From assembly GCA_003612335.1 (NCBI GenBank), contig RAYO01000016.1, forward strand, positions 1 to 64,000: a stretch of 64,000 bases of DNA. Direction: 5' to 3'. Positions 33,959 through 42,176 of this stretch are shown here, in pieces. Under the pieces are notes generated by a model. The model was not told the origin of the DNA. It made no database searches and worked only from the letters and a program-made list of their open reading frames with translations. Every line of letters begins with the position of its first letter. Position 1 is the first letter of the stretch. Position numbers and translations under genes: made by a program. The stretch comes from a bacterium 1xD42-67. GTDB lineage: Bacteria; Bacillota; Clostridia; Oscillospirales; Oscillospiraceae.

Positions 33959-34858
33959 ATGGCAAAACGAAAGACAGAACTGGGCCTTGGCCGGGGGCTG
34001 AACGCCCTGCTGGGCGACCCGGAGCTGCCTGCTCAGGGAGAGGGTCCCATCACCCTGCCCATCTCTCAAGTGGAACCGGGCCTGAACCAGCCCCGGAAAC
34101 GCTTCGAGCAAGGGGCGCTGGACGATCTGGCGGAGTCGATCCGGGTCCACGGGATCATCCAGCCGCTGACGGTCCGCCGTCTGGCCACCGGCTACTATCA
34201 GATCGTCGCCGGGGAGCGGCGGTGGCGGGCGGCAAAGGCCGCCGGGCTCACCCAGGTCCCCGTCGTGATCATCGAGGCGGACGACCGCAAGGTGATGGAG
34301 CTGGGCCTGATCGAGAACCTCCAGCGGGAGGACCTGAACCCTGCGGAAGAGGCCCGGGGCTTTCGGACCCTCATGGAGGAATACGGCCTGACCCAAGAGC
34401 AGGTGGCCCAGCAGATGGGCAAGTCCCGGCCCGCCATCGCCAACACCCTGCGGCTGCTGGCCCTGCCCGACGAGGTCATGGCTCTGGTGGAGGACGGCTC
34501 CCTCTCCGCCGGACACGCCCGGGCCATCCTGGGGGCCCCCTCCCCCGCCCTCCAGCGGGAGGCGGCCAAGAAGGTAGTGGCCGATCAGCTCTCCGTCCGG
34601 CAGACCGAGACGCTGATCCGAGCCCTCCAAAAGGAGGCCCCCAAAAAGGAGGCGCCCAAGGATCAGGGGCCCGACCTCTCCCTCTATCTGGGGGAGCTGG
34701 AAAAGGACCTCTCCGGACGCTTCGGCCGGAAGGTGAAGATCGCCCACAAGGGCAAAAAGGGCCGGATCGAGCTGGAGTATTACAACGAACAGGATCTGGA
34801 GGCCCTGCTGGCTCTGCTCCAGCGGCTGAGAGCTGAGGGAGGCGATCCCAATGGCTGA
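33959..34858 (+). CDS. parB: Chromosome partitioning protein ParB/Spo0J
   Basis: The 299-residue protein starts MAKRKTELGLGRGLNALLGD, the ParA-stimulating N-terminus of Spo0J. It has the CTP-binding GERRWRAAKAAG and ENLQREDLNP boxes, the helix-turn-helix (LTQEQVAQQMGKSRPAIAN) that reads parS and a C-terminal dimer domain. ParB clamps load at parS and recruit SMC. Three parS sites are present in this window. The gene overlaps the next by eight bases. Confidence 0.95.
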   Translation: MAKRKTELGLGRGLNALLGDPELPAQGEGPITLPISQVEPGLNQPRKRFEQGALDDLAESIRVHGIIQPLTVRRLATGYYQIVAGERRWRAAKAAGLTQVPVVIIEADDRKVMELGLIENLQREDLNPAEEARGFRTLMEEYGLTQEQVAQQMGKSRPAIANTLRLLALPDEVMALVEDGSLSAGHARAILGAPSPALQREAAKKVVADQLSVRQTETLIRALQKEAPKKEAPKDQGPDLSLYLGELEKDLSGRFGRKVKIAHKGKKGRIELEYYNEQDLEALLALLQRLRAEGGDPNG

Positions 34859-35441
34859 GGAAAGATCGGGGGCACAGCCCCTGGAGGAGGGCCGCGGTCA
34901 GCAGGGGCGGACCGCCAGCCGAGGCCAGCAGCGCCGCCGCCAGCGTTCTGTCTTCCAATATGTCGCGATCCTCTTCGCCGCCGCCCTGGTGCTCCTGTTC
35001 TACACCTATATGATGGAACAGCGGCAGTATGAACAGCTCCAGCGGGAGAACCAGGAGAATATCGACGATCTGAAGCAGTCGATCTCCGCCGTCCAGACCC
35101 TCCAGGGGATGACAGAAGAGAACAAACAGCTGAAGGAGCAGGCCAAAGAGCTGGAGGCCCGCCTCCAGGCGCTGGAGGGGCGGCTGGACACAGCGGAACA
35201 GGACCGGGCTTCCCTCCAGACCCAGCTCCAGAACGCGGGGCTGACCATCCAGGCCATGGATTGGTTCTGGCAGATCGACGAGGCATATGTCCGGGGGAGA
35301 TACGCCCAGTGCCGGGAGCTGATCCAGCATCTGGAGGACGCCCAGCTGGCGGACTGCCTCCCCAGGGAGAGCATCACGGACAACGGCCGCTTCTCCCCTG
35401 CCGACCGGTATCTGGAGATCCGGGAGAAGGTCGTGAGATAG
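34851..35441 (+). CDS. Membrane-anchored coiled-coil protein of unknown function
   Basis: The 196-residue protein has a basic, Gln/Arg-rich cytoplasmic N-terminus, one membrane segment (about 35-54), a long coiled coil (about 55-135) and a small C-terminal domain starting MDWFWQIDEAYVRGRY. Its start lies inside the end of parB, so it is coupled to parB. The layout recalls bitopic division or septal proteins such as DivIC/FtsL, but no family was recognised. A link to segregation or division is inference from the operon. Confidence 0.75.
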   Translation: MAEERSGAQPLEEGRGQQGRTASRGQQRRRQRSVFQYVAILFAAALVLLFYTYMMEQRQYEQLQRENQENIDDLKQSISAVQTLQGMTEENKQLKEQAKELEARLQALEGRLDTAEQDRASLQTQLQNAGLTIQAMDWFWQIDEAYVRGRYAQCRELIQHLEDAQLADCLPRESITDNGRFSPADRYLEIREKVVR

Positions 35442-35461
35442 CCCCTGAGAGAGCGGCGCTG

Positions 35462-35477
35462 TGTTCCACGTGAAACA
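35462..35477. promoter_or_regulatory. parS centromere site upstream of serS
   Basis: TGTTCCACGTGAAACA is identical to the Bacillus-type consensus parS. It lies 25 bp before the serS start codon. Confidence 0.92.
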
Positions 35478-35502
35478 TTATGATAAAGGAGATCAAGGAA
35501 TC

Positions 35503-36804
35503 ATGCTCGACATCCGTTTCATCCGGGAGAATCCCGAGATCGTCAAGGAGAACATCAAGAAAAAGTTCCAGGAGGACAAGCTCCCCCTGGTGGACCAGGT
35601 ACTGGCTCTGGACACCGAGAACCGGGCCGCCATGTCCGAGGCCAACGAGCTCCGGGCCGCCCGGAACTCCCTGAGCAAGAAGGTGGGGATGCTCATGGGC
35701 CAGGCCAAGAAGGACCCCTCCAAGCTGGCCGAGGCGGAGGAGGCAAAAGCCCAGGTGAAGGCCAACGCCGACCGGCTGGCCGAGCTGGAGGTCAAGGAGG
35801 GCGAACTGGCTGAGCAGATCCGCAAGATCATGCTGGTCATCCCCAACATCATCGACCCCTCCGTGCCCATCGGTCCTGACGACAGCGCCAATGTGGAGGT
35901 GGAGCGCTTCGGCGAGCCCGTGGTGCCCGACTTTGAGATCCCCTACCACACCGAGATCATGGAGTCCTTCAACGGGGTGGACATGGACGCCGCCGGCCGG
36001 GTATCGGGCAGCGGGTTCTACTATCTGATGGGGGACGTGGCCCGCCTCCACGAGGCGGTGCTGGCCTATGCCCGGGACTTCATGATCGGCAAGGGGTTCA
36101 CCTTCTGCATCCCCCCCTTCCTGATCCACGGCAACGTGGTGGAGGGGGTCATGTCCCAGACCGATATGGAGGCCATGATGTATAAGATCGAGGGGGAAGA
36201 CCTGTACCTCATCGGCACCAGCGAGCACTCCATGATCGGCAAGTTCATCGACCAGATCATCCCTGAGACCGCCCTCCCCCAGACCCTCACCTCCTACTCC
36301 CCCTGCTTCCGGAAGGAGAAGGGCTCCCACGGCATCGAAGAGCGGGGGGTCTACCGGATCCACCAGTTCGAGAAGCAGGAGATGATCGTGGTATGCCGCC
36401 CCGAGGACTCCATGGACTGGTATGAGAAGATGTGGCAGTGGTCGGTGGAGCTCTTCCGCTCTCTGGACATCCCCGTCCGCCAGCTGGAGTGCTGCTCCGG
36501 CGACCTGGCCGACCTGAAGGTGAAGTCCTGCGACATCGAGGCCTGGTCCCCCCGGCAGAAGAAGTATTTCGAGGTCTGCTCCTGCTCCAACCTGGGAGAC
36601 GCCCAGGCCCGGCGGCTGAAGATGCGGGTCAAGGGCGAGAAGGGCACCTACCTCCCCCACACCCTGAACAACACCGTGGTCGCGCCCCCCCGGATGCTCA
36701 TCGCCTTCCTGGAGAACAACCTCCAGGCCGACGGCTCCGTCCTGATCCCCAAGGTGCTCCAGCCCTATATGGGCGGCCTGGAGGTCATGGCACCCAAGAA
36801 GTGA
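35503..36804 (+). CDS. serS: Serine-tRNA ligase
   Basis: SerS charges tRNA-Ser and tRNA-Sec. The 433-residue protein has the N-terminal tRNA-binding coiled coil (about 25-105) and a class II catalytic domain with motif 2 (SPCFRKEKGSHG) and motif 3 (NNTVVAPPRMLIAFLENN). The ATG at 35503 gives the normal start MLDIRFIREN; the earlier GTG lies within parS and was rejected. Shine-Dalgarno AAAGGAG. Position after parB is known in other Firmicutes. Confidence 0.96.
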   Translation: MLDIRFIRENPEIVKENIKKKFQEDKLPLVDQVLALDTENRAAMSEANELRAARNSLSKKVGMLMGQAKKDPSKLAEAEEAKAQVKANADRLAELEVKEGELAEQIRKIMLVIPNIIDPSVPIGPDDSANVEVERFGEPVVPDFEIPYHTEIMESFNGVDMDAAGRVSGSGFYYLMGDVARLHEAVLAYARDFMIGKGFTFCIPPFLIHGNVVEGVMSQTDMEAMMYKIEGEDLYLIGTSEHSMIGKFIDQIIPETALPQTLTSYSPCFRKEKGSHGIEERGVYRIHQFEKQEMIVVCRPEDSMDWYEKMWQWSVELFRSLDIPVRQLECCSGDLADLKVKSCDIEAWSPRQKKYFEVCSCSNLGDAQARRLKMRVKGEKGTYLPHTLNNTVVAPPRMLIAFLENNLQADGSVLIPKVLQPYMGGLEVMAPKK

Positions 36805-37089
36805 TCACAGGGAGAGCGCGCTGAACAGGCCCAGGGGGATCCCCATAGCAGCCCCCTGGGCGAAGAGGCTCTTCCCGCTCAGGTCGTTCTGGGCATCCCG
36901 GAGCTCTATATAATGGGCGAACCGCGCCCTTGCCCCGTCGGGGAGGGCGCTCAGCAGGGCCGTCTCCTCCGCTTCGATCTCCCTGACGATCCGGCGGTAG
37001 CGCTCGATCTCCTTCTGGCTCCCCAGCCAGCGGGGGAGCTCGCGGCTCTCCAAAACGTGCTCATACAGACGGTCGAATGGTGGTAACAT
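36805..37089 (-). CDS. Small helical protein, DUF6809-like (module 2)
   Basis: The 94-residue protein shows the same layout as module 1: FDRLYEHVL at the N-terminus, a charged helix (REIEAEETALLSAL), and a C-terminal FAQGAAMGIPLGLFSAL helix. It starts at 37089 with AAAAGGAGG upstream and is driven by a perfect consensus promoter that carries a palindrome. Its stop abuts the serS stop. It is divergent from an XRE gene. Function unknown; sequence identity to the module 1 protein is low but the pattern agrees. Confidence 0.75.
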   Translation of the reverse strand: MLPPFDRLYEHVLESRELPRWLGSQKEIERYRRIVREIEAEETALLSALPDGARARFAHYIELRDAQNDLSGKSLFAQGAAMGIPLGLFSALSL

Positions 37090-37121
37090 AGTTCCATCCT
37101 CCTTTTACAAATGATGTTTTG

Positions 37122-37150
37122 ATTATAGCACTTCATTTTTGACGTGTCAA
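37122..37150 (-). promoter_or_regulatory. Consensus promoter with palindromic operator (module 2)
   Basis: On the minus strand TTGACA (37145-37150), a 17-bp spacer and TATAAT (37122-37127) are perfect consensus. The palindrome TTGACGTGTCAA (37139-37150 on the plus strand) covers the -35, so binding there should block RNA polymerase. Confidence 0.82.
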
Positions 37151-37165
37151 CAAAGGAGTGGTAAA

Positions 37166-37411
37166 TTGTCGCTTTTCCATGAGCGGCTGCGCATCTGCCG
37201 CCAAACGAAAAACATGTCCCAAGAGGACATTGCTCACGAGCTCCACATCCGCTACTCCACTTATTGCAGATATGAACGGGGCGGGACGGAACCAACGATC
37301 TCTGACGCTGCCCGGATCGCCGACTACTTCGGCGTGTCTCTGGACTATCTGGCCGGGCGTACAGAGCGTCAGGAGCTCTGGCCCTGGCCCGACGCCCCAC
37401 AAAACCAATGA
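37166..37411 (+). CDS. XRE-family transcriptional regulator (module 2)
   Basis: The 81-residue protein starts at TTG 37166, seven bases after AAAGGAG, giving [19 protein letters not shown]. The helix-turn-helix is [23 protein letters not shown] and the tail [12 protein letters not shown] is shared with the other two XRE proteins here. It ends 13 bases before mscL, so the two are probably co-transcribed. It is the likely repressor at the palindrome 37139-37150. Confidence 0.87.
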   Translation: MSLFHERLRICRQTKNMSQEDIAHELHIRYSTYCRYERGGTEPTISDAARIADYFGVSLDYLAGRTERQELWPWPDAPQNQ

Positions 37412-37424
37412 AAGAGTGACAGCA

Positions 37425-37826
37425 ATGAAAGGATTCATGGACGAATTCAAGCAGTTCATCGCCCGAGGCAGCGTGATGGACCTGGCCGTCGGCGTGATCA
37501 TCGGCGGGGCCTTCAGCGCCATCACCACCTCGCTGATCAACGACATCATCATGCCTCTCCTGGGCATCTTCACCAGCAGCGTCTCCTTCGCGGCGCTGTC
37601 CTTCACCGTCAACGGAGCGGTGATCGCCTACGGCAACTTCATCCAGGCGGTGCTCAATTTCCTGATCATGGCCTTCATCGTCTTCTGTCTGGTGAAGGCG
37701 CTGAACAAGCTCCATCGGAAGAAGGAAGAGGCCCCTGCAGCCCCTCCCGCCCCTCCCCAGCCCACCGCTGAGGAGAAGCTCCTCACCGAGATCCGGGACC
37801 TTTTGAAGGAGAGAGCCGATGGCTGA
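37425..37826 (+). CDS. mscL: Large-conductance mechanosensitive channel MscL
   Basis: MscL opens under membrane tension to release solutes in osmotic downshock. The 133-residue protein begins [20 protein letters not shown], has TM1 (about 15-45, [12 protein letters not shown]) and TM2 (about 65-90), a Pro-rich linker and the C-terminal helix [14 protein letters not shown]. The periplasmic loop is short. The Shine-Dalgarno (AAAGAGTG) is modest. It overlaps the next gene by eight bases. Confidence 0.94.
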   Translation: MKGFMDEFKQFIARGSVMDLAVGVIIGGAFSAITTSLINDIIMPLLGIFTSSVSFAALSFTVNGAVIAYGNFIQAVLNFLIMAFIVFCLVKALNKLHRKKEEAPAAPPAPPQPTAEEKLLTEIRDLLKERADG

Positions 37827-38154
37827 GGAGAAGCGTCCCCTGGAGGGGGGCCGGGGCTATGTCCCCGCCTCCCCCGTGAAGCGGGCCCTGGCCTGGATCG
37901 GCGTGGTCTACATGCTGATCCTGGTGGCCCTCACCACTTACTTCTATTTCACCGGCTCCGGCCTTCGGGGCCTGGGCCCTCTGCTCACGATCCCCGGACT
38001 GATCGGTCTGGGGATCGTAGCCCTGGTCTCCTGGCGGACCGCCGGCCGGCCGGGCAAGTGGCCCGCCATCGGTCTGGCGGCCCTCTGCTGGCTGCTGGCC
38101 CTGGCCACCCTGCCCATCGGCATCGCCGGGCTGATGTCCAACTTCGGAGGCTGA
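37819..38154 (+). CDS. Unknown small membrane protein
   Basis: The 111-residue protein has three hydrophobic segments (about 22-44, 52-72, 82-104) and a basic N-terminus. It overlaps mscL by eight bases and lies three bases before rsmG, so it belongs to that operon. No family was recognised. Confidence 0.7.
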   Translation: MAEEKRPLEGGRGYVPASPVKRALAWIGVVYMLILVALTTYFYFTGSGLRGLGPLLTIPGLIGLGIVALVSWRTAGRPGKWPAIGLAALCWLLALATLPIGIAGLMSNFGG

Positions 38155-38157
38155 GCC

Positions 38158-38877
38158 ATGGAACAGATCATTTCCGCCGGACTGGAGGAGCTGGGGCTGA
38201 CAGGCCGCGTCCCGAAGGACGCCCCCGCCCTGCTGGCCCAATACGGACAGATGCTGCTGGAGAAGAACCAGGTGATGAACCTCACCGCCATCCGGGACTT
38301 GGAAGGCGTGGCCCGGCTGCACATGCTGGACTGCGCAGCCCTGCTGAAGTTCTGCGACTTTGAGGGCAAGACCCTCATCGACGTGGGCACCGGGGCGGGC
38401 TTTCCCGGGATGGTGCTGAAGATCCTGGTCCCCTCCCTAAAGCTCACCCTGCTGGACTCCCTGGGCAAGCGGCTGGACTGGCTCTCAGAGGTCTATGAGG
38501 ACCTGGACTGCATGGACAGCATCACCGCCTTCCACGGCCGGGCGGAGGAATTTTCCGCCCCAATAAAGGGCTATCGGGACAGCTTCGACCTTGTCACCGC
38601 CCGGGCGGTGGCCGAGCTGCGGGTGCTGTGCGAACTGTGCCTCCCCTTCGTGAAGGTGGGGGGCCGGTTCCTGGCCATGAAGTCCACCAACAGCGATCAA
38701 GAGCTGGAAGACGCCGCCCACGCCATCAAGCTCCTGGGGGGACGGATGGCCGGCGTGGAGGACTACAGGATCCCAGGCACAGAGGTGGTCCACCGGCTGA
38801 TCATCATCGAAAAGGTGGCCCCCACTCTGAAGGGCTACCCCCGACGCTGGGCCAGGATGCAAAAAGAACCTCTCTGA
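38158..38877 (+). CDS. rsmG: 16S rRNA (guanine527-N7)-methyltransferase RsmG
   Basis: RsmG methylates G527 of 16S rRNA with SAM. The 239-residue protein has KNQVMNLTAIRD, the SAM motif LIDVGTGAGFPGMVLKI (about 79-95) and TARAVAELRVLCE. In most Firmicutes rsmG follows mnmG near noc and oriC; mnmE and mnmG are not in this window. It starts three bases after an unknown membrane gene. Confidence 0.94.
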   Translation: MEQIISAGLEELGLTGRVPKDAPALLAQYGQMLLEKNQVMNLTAIRDLEGVARLHMLDCAALLKFCDFEGKTLIDVGTGAGFPGMVLKILVPSLKLTLLDSLGKRLDWLSEVYEDLDCMDSITAFHGRAEEFSAPIKGYRDSFDLVTARAVAELRVLCELCLPFVKVGGRFLAMKSTNSDQELEDAAHAIKLLGGRMAGVEDYRIPGTEVVHRLIIIEKVAPTLKGYPRRWARMQKEPL

Positions 38878-38942
38878 CAAGCAGTTTCCAGGAAAAACGA
38901 CTGAGATTTGTAAATTTTTTCTAAGATCTTTTCAAATAATGG

Positions 38943-38972
38943 TTGACGGACAGCAGATCTATGATATATATT
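38943..38972 (+). promoter_or_regulatory. Possible promoter of the MinD-like gene
   Basis: TTGACG (38943-38948) is followed 16-18 bp later by TATATA/TATATT (38965-38972). It stands about 27 bp before the start codon, close but workable. Confidence 0.45.
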
Positions 38973-38998
38973 TAGATGTAGGTCAGGAGGTCATTTCC

Positions 38999-39733
38999 AT
39001 GGGGACGGTAATCTCGATCACATCAGGAAAGGGCGGCACCGGGAAGACCTCGATCACCGGCGGCGTGGCCGCCGCGCTGGCCCTGATGGACCACCGGGTC
39101 CTGTGTATCGACATGGACATCGGTCTGCGGAACCTGGACATCACCCTGGGCCTGAACGACCGGGCCCTGATGGATTTTTCTGACGTGGCCCTGGGGCGCT
39201 GTCCCCTGGCCCGGGCGGCGGTGGAGCACCCCGATCTGAAGGGCCTGGCCCTCCTCACCGCCCCCATGTCCCTCCCCGCCAGCCTCACTGCGGACAAGGT
39301 GCGCGCTCTGCTGTCCACCGCCCGCACTGTATACGACTATATCCTCATCGACTCCCCCGCCGGCCTGGGCCCGGGCTTCCGCCTGGCCGTCTGCGGGGCC
39401 GACCGGGCCCTGGTCGTCGCCACCAACGACGCCTCCTCCCTCCGAGACGCCCAGCGCACGGTAGCCGAGCTGGAGGACCTGCGCCAGGTCCATCTGGTGA
39501 TGAACCGGATCCAGACCCGGCTGCTGCGCAAGCTGCGCGCCACCATCGACGATGCGATGGATGCCGCCGGACTGCCCCTCATGGGGGTGGTCCCAGAGGA
39601 TCCCCAGGTCATCCTGTGCGCCAACCTGGGCCAGCCTCTGGCCGTCCGGGGCCGGAAGGGCGCCGCTCTGGCCTGCTGGAACATCGCTTTGCGGCTGGAG
39701 GGCCAGCGGGTGCCGATCATGAAGATGCGATGA
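38999..39733 (+). CDS. MinD-like ATPase without MinC or MinE
   Basis: The 244-residue protein has a deviant Walker A (TSGKGGTGKTSITGG, about 8-22), LCIDMDIGLRNLDI and Walker B YILIDSPAGLG, typical of MinD/FlhG. The ATG follows AGGAGG. The C-terminus ends RVPIMKMR and lacks the basic amphipathic helix with which MinD binds membrane. No minC or minE lies in the window. It is followed 31 bp later by an MGS-fold protein. It may be a MinD relative with another cargo. Confidence 0.8.
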   Translation: MGTVISITSGKGGTGKTSITGGVAAALALMDHRVLCIDMDIGLRNLDITLGLNDRALMDFSDVALGRCPLARAAVEHPDLKGLALLTAPMSLPASLTADKVRALLSTARTVYDYILIDSPAGLGPGFRLAVCGADRALVVATNDASSLRDAQRTVAELEDLRQVHLVMNRIQTRLLRKLRATIDDAMDAAGLPLMGVVPEDPQVILCANLGQPLAVRGRKGAALACWNIALRLEGQRVPIMKMR

Positions 39734-39764
39734 TGCCCGATATCACAAAGGAGGTATTGATGCC

Positions 39765-40181
39765 ATGAACATCGCGATAATGAGCCACACGAAGAAGCAG
39801 GATCTGATGGTACAGTTCTGCACTGCCTACTGCGGTGTCCTGTCCAAGCATTCGGTCTGCGGCACCAACGCCACCGGACGCATGGTAGCCGAGGCCACCG
39901 GACTGCCTGTCAACCTGTTCCTGTCCCACGAGCACGGGGGCATCGAGCAGATCGGCCAGCGGATCATCTACAATGAGATCGATATGGTCCTCTTCTTCAA
40001 CTCCCCTCAGGACAACGAGATGGACAAAGACGTGCTGTATATCACCCGCCTGTGTGACCAGCACTCCGTCCCGGTCGCCACCAATGTGGCCACCGCCGAG
40101 CTGCTCATCCACGGCCTGGCCCGGGGCGACCTGGACTGGCGGGAGGGCATGAACCCCAACCGGGTGCCCTTCGCCCTGTGA
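39765..40181 (+). CDS. MGS-fold protein, probably not an active methylglyoxal synthase
   Basis: The 138-residue protein clearly aligns with methylglyoxal synthase (start MNIAIMSHTKKQ, end of fold PVATNVATAELLI). The catalytic residues differ: the Escherichia Asp20 position is Thr9, Asp71 is Ile60 (GGIEQIG in place of GGDQQ), Asp91 is Ser80 (FFNSP in place of FFWDP) and His98 is Met86. The phosphate loop SGPxGG is SHEHGG. Conversion of DHAP to methylglyoxal therefore looks unlikely. It probably binds another ligand. It follows the MinD-like gene. Confidence 0.85.
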   Translation: MNIAIMSHTKKQDLMVQFCTAYCGVLSKHSVCGTNATGRMVAEATGLPVNLFLSHEHGGIEQIGQRIIYNEIDMVLFFNSPQDNEMDKDVLYITRLCDQHSVPVATNVATAELLIHGLARGDLDWREGMNPNRVPFAL

Positions 40182-40201
40182 CCTGTCTGAACGGCATCCC
40201 G

Positions 40202-40241
40202 CGCTCCCGTCCCGACCCCGTGGATGGGAGCGTCTGTTTTT
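40202..40241 (+). terminator. Intrinsic terminator after the MGS-fold gene
   Basis: CGCTCCCGTC (40202-40211) pairs with GATGGGAGCG (40223-40232) and is followed by TCTGTTTTT. Confidence 0.8.
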
Positions 40242-40312
40242 CAGGGCATGTCACGAAGGGCGGGCAGCCCTCTCGTCCTGCCGCATACACTTAAGAGAAA
40301 GGAATCTTCACT

Positions 40313-41671
40313 ATGGCTAAGGTACGGCCCCATACCCTGTCCGGCTTCATGGAGCTCCTCCCCGCCCGGCAGATCCAATTCGACCGGATGATCTCTATCA
40401 TCCGAGAATCCTTCTCCCTCTACGGCTTCACCCCCCTGGACACCCCCCTGATCGAGGCCAGCGAGGTCCTGCTGGCCAAGGGCGGGGGCGAGACCGAAAA
40501 GCAGATCTACCGCTTCACCAAGGGAGACAGCGACCTGTCCCTCCGCTTCGACCTGACGGTCCCCCTGGCCAAGTATGTCGCCATGAACTACGCCCATCTG
40601 GCCTTCCCCTTCCGCCGCTTCCAGATCGGCAAAGTCTACCGGGGCGAGCGGGCCCAGCGGGGCCGGTTCCGGGAATTCTATCAGGCGGACATCGACGTCA
40701 TCGGCGACGGCCGGCTGGATATCTTCAACGATGCGGAGGTCCCCTCCATCATCTACCGCACCTTCACCGCCCTGGGCCTGGAGCGCTTCCAGATCCGGGT
40801 GAACAACAGGAAGGTCCTCAACGGCTTCTATGCCATGGAGGACCTGACCGACAAGGCCGGGGACATCATGCGGACAGTGGACAAGCTGGAGAAGATCGGC
40901 GGGGAGAAGGTCCGCGCCATCCTCACCGACGATCTGGGACTGACAGGAGGACAGGCCGAGTCCATCCTGCGCTTCATCTCCATCCAGGGCTCCAACGCCC
41001 AGGTCCTCTCCTCGCTGGAGAGCTGGCGGGGACGCCATGCGCTCTTCGACCAGGGCCTGGACGAGCTGACCGCCGTGGTCAAGGATCTGGCCGCTTTCGG
41101 CGTCCCCGAGGACCACTTCAAGGTGGATCTGACCATCGCCCGGGGGCTGGATTACTACACCGGCACCGTTTATGAGACCGCTATGCTGGACCACCCGGAG
41201 ATCGGTTCCATCTGCTCCGGGGGCAGATATGACAACTTAGCGGAATATTATACTGACAAACAACTCCCCGGCGTGGGAATCTCCATCGGCCTGACCCGTC
41301 TCTTCTTCGTCCTGGAGGACCAGGGCTATCTGAACGACGATCTGAACACCGCCCCCGCCGACGTGCTGATCCTCCCCATGACCGACGGCCTGAGCCCGGC
41401 CATCCAGCTGGCCACCAGCCTGCGGACGTCAGGGATCCGGGTGCAGCTCTACAGCGAGCAGAAAAAATTCAAGCAGAAGATGAGCTACGCCGACAAGCTG
41501 GGTGTGCCCTACGTCATCTTCCTGGGGGAGGACGAGATCGAGCAGGATATGGTCTCCCTGAAAAACATGCGTACCGGCGAACAGGAGCTGATATCCGCCG
41601 CCGATGCGGTCACGAAGATCGCTGCGACCTTGGATGCCGCCGGCGATGCCCCTATCCGGGATAAGGTATGA
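40313..41671 (+). CDS. hisS: Histidine-tRNA ligase
   Basis: HisS charges tRNA-His. The 452-residue class II synthetase has motif 2 (FQIGKVYRGERAQRGRFREFYQ), the histidine motif GLDYYTGTVYE, and a C-terminal anticodon domain. Shine-Dalgarno GAAAGGAAT. No T-box leader is visible in the 130 bp upstream. HisS and AspS are neighbours as in many bacteria, here with one small gene between. Confidence 0.94.
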   Translation: MAKVRPHTLSGFMELLPARQIQFDRMISIIRESFSLYGFTPLDTPLIEASEVLLAKGGGETEKQIYRFTKGDSDLSLRFDLTVPLAKYVAMNYAHLAFPFRRFQIGKVYRGERAQRGRFREFYQADIDVIGDGRLDIFNDAEVPSIIYRTFTALGLERFQIRVNNRKVLNGFYAMEDLTDKAGDIMRTVDKLEKIGGEKVRAILTDDLGLTGGQAESILRFISIQGSNAQVLSSLESWRGRHALFDQGLDELTAVVKDLAAFGVPEDHFKVDLTIARGLDYYTGTVYETAMLDHPEIGSICSGGRYDNLAEYYTDKQLPGVGISIGLTRLFFVLEDQGYLNDDLNTAPADVLILPMTDGLSPAIQLATSLRTSGIRVQLYSEQKKFKQKMSYADKLGVPYVIFLGEDEIEQDMVSLKNMRTGEQELISAADAVTKIAATLDAAGDAPIRDKV

Positions 41672-42150
41672 AAAAGCGTATCACGATCCCCCTGGCGATC
41701 GTCGGCTGTTTGGCCATATCCTGTCTGGGCCTCCTGCTGGCGGATATAACTGCAAAGCGCTCCTTTGACCAGCTTTCCAGAGGATATGCTACGGCGCCGC
41801 CCGCCCGTGAAGCACAGAACATCGGCGTACTGATAGAAGGCGACTATCCTGGCCTGAGCGACGAGCCGGTCACAGCAAAAGAGGCCCAGTCAGGCCGGAA
41901 GGTCATGTATGCCTTGCGGCAGCAGAGATACAGCTGGATCCCTCCTTTTTTCAAGCCTCAGGATGGAGGAATCGCCATCGGCCAGACCAGAGGCTGTTCC
42001 CCGGAAGAGATCGCCTACTGGGACGGTCGATATTTGTGGCTACCCAAAGATCATGACGGCCACTGGCGGGGCTACTCTCCCTCCTCACCTAAGGAGCTGG
42101 AAGAGGCACTGCAAGCCGCATATAAACTACAAAAAGAAATTAGAGACTAA
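41668..42150 (+). CDS. Unknown exported or membrane-anchored protein
   Basis: The 160-residue protein has one N-terminal hydrophobic segment (about 5-26, KKRITIPLAIVGCLAI) and an outer domain rich in Trp, Tyr and Pro (YLWLPKDHDGHWRGY). Its ATG overlaps the hisS stop (ATGA). Codon use is less GC-biased than hisS and aspS, suggesting later insertion between them. No family was recognised. Confidence 0.7.
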   Translation: MKKRITIPLAIVGCLAISCLGLLLADITAKRSFDQLSRGYATAPPAREAQNIGVLIEGDYPGLSDEPVTAKEAQSGRKVMYALRQQRYSWIPPFFKPQDGGIAIGQTRGCSPEEIAYWDGRYLWLPKDHDGHWRGYSPSSPKELEEALQAAYKLQKEIRD

Positions 42151-42176
42151 AATAATACAAATAGGAGTTGATCTCA

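Noticed and set aside
39765-40181. Plain annotation as methylglyoxal synthase
   Set aside because: Key catalytic aspartates and the phosphate loop are not conserved.
40242-40312. T-box leader before hisS
   Set aside because: No T-box sequence or antiterminator fold is visible; the hairpin upstream is a terminator for the previous gene.
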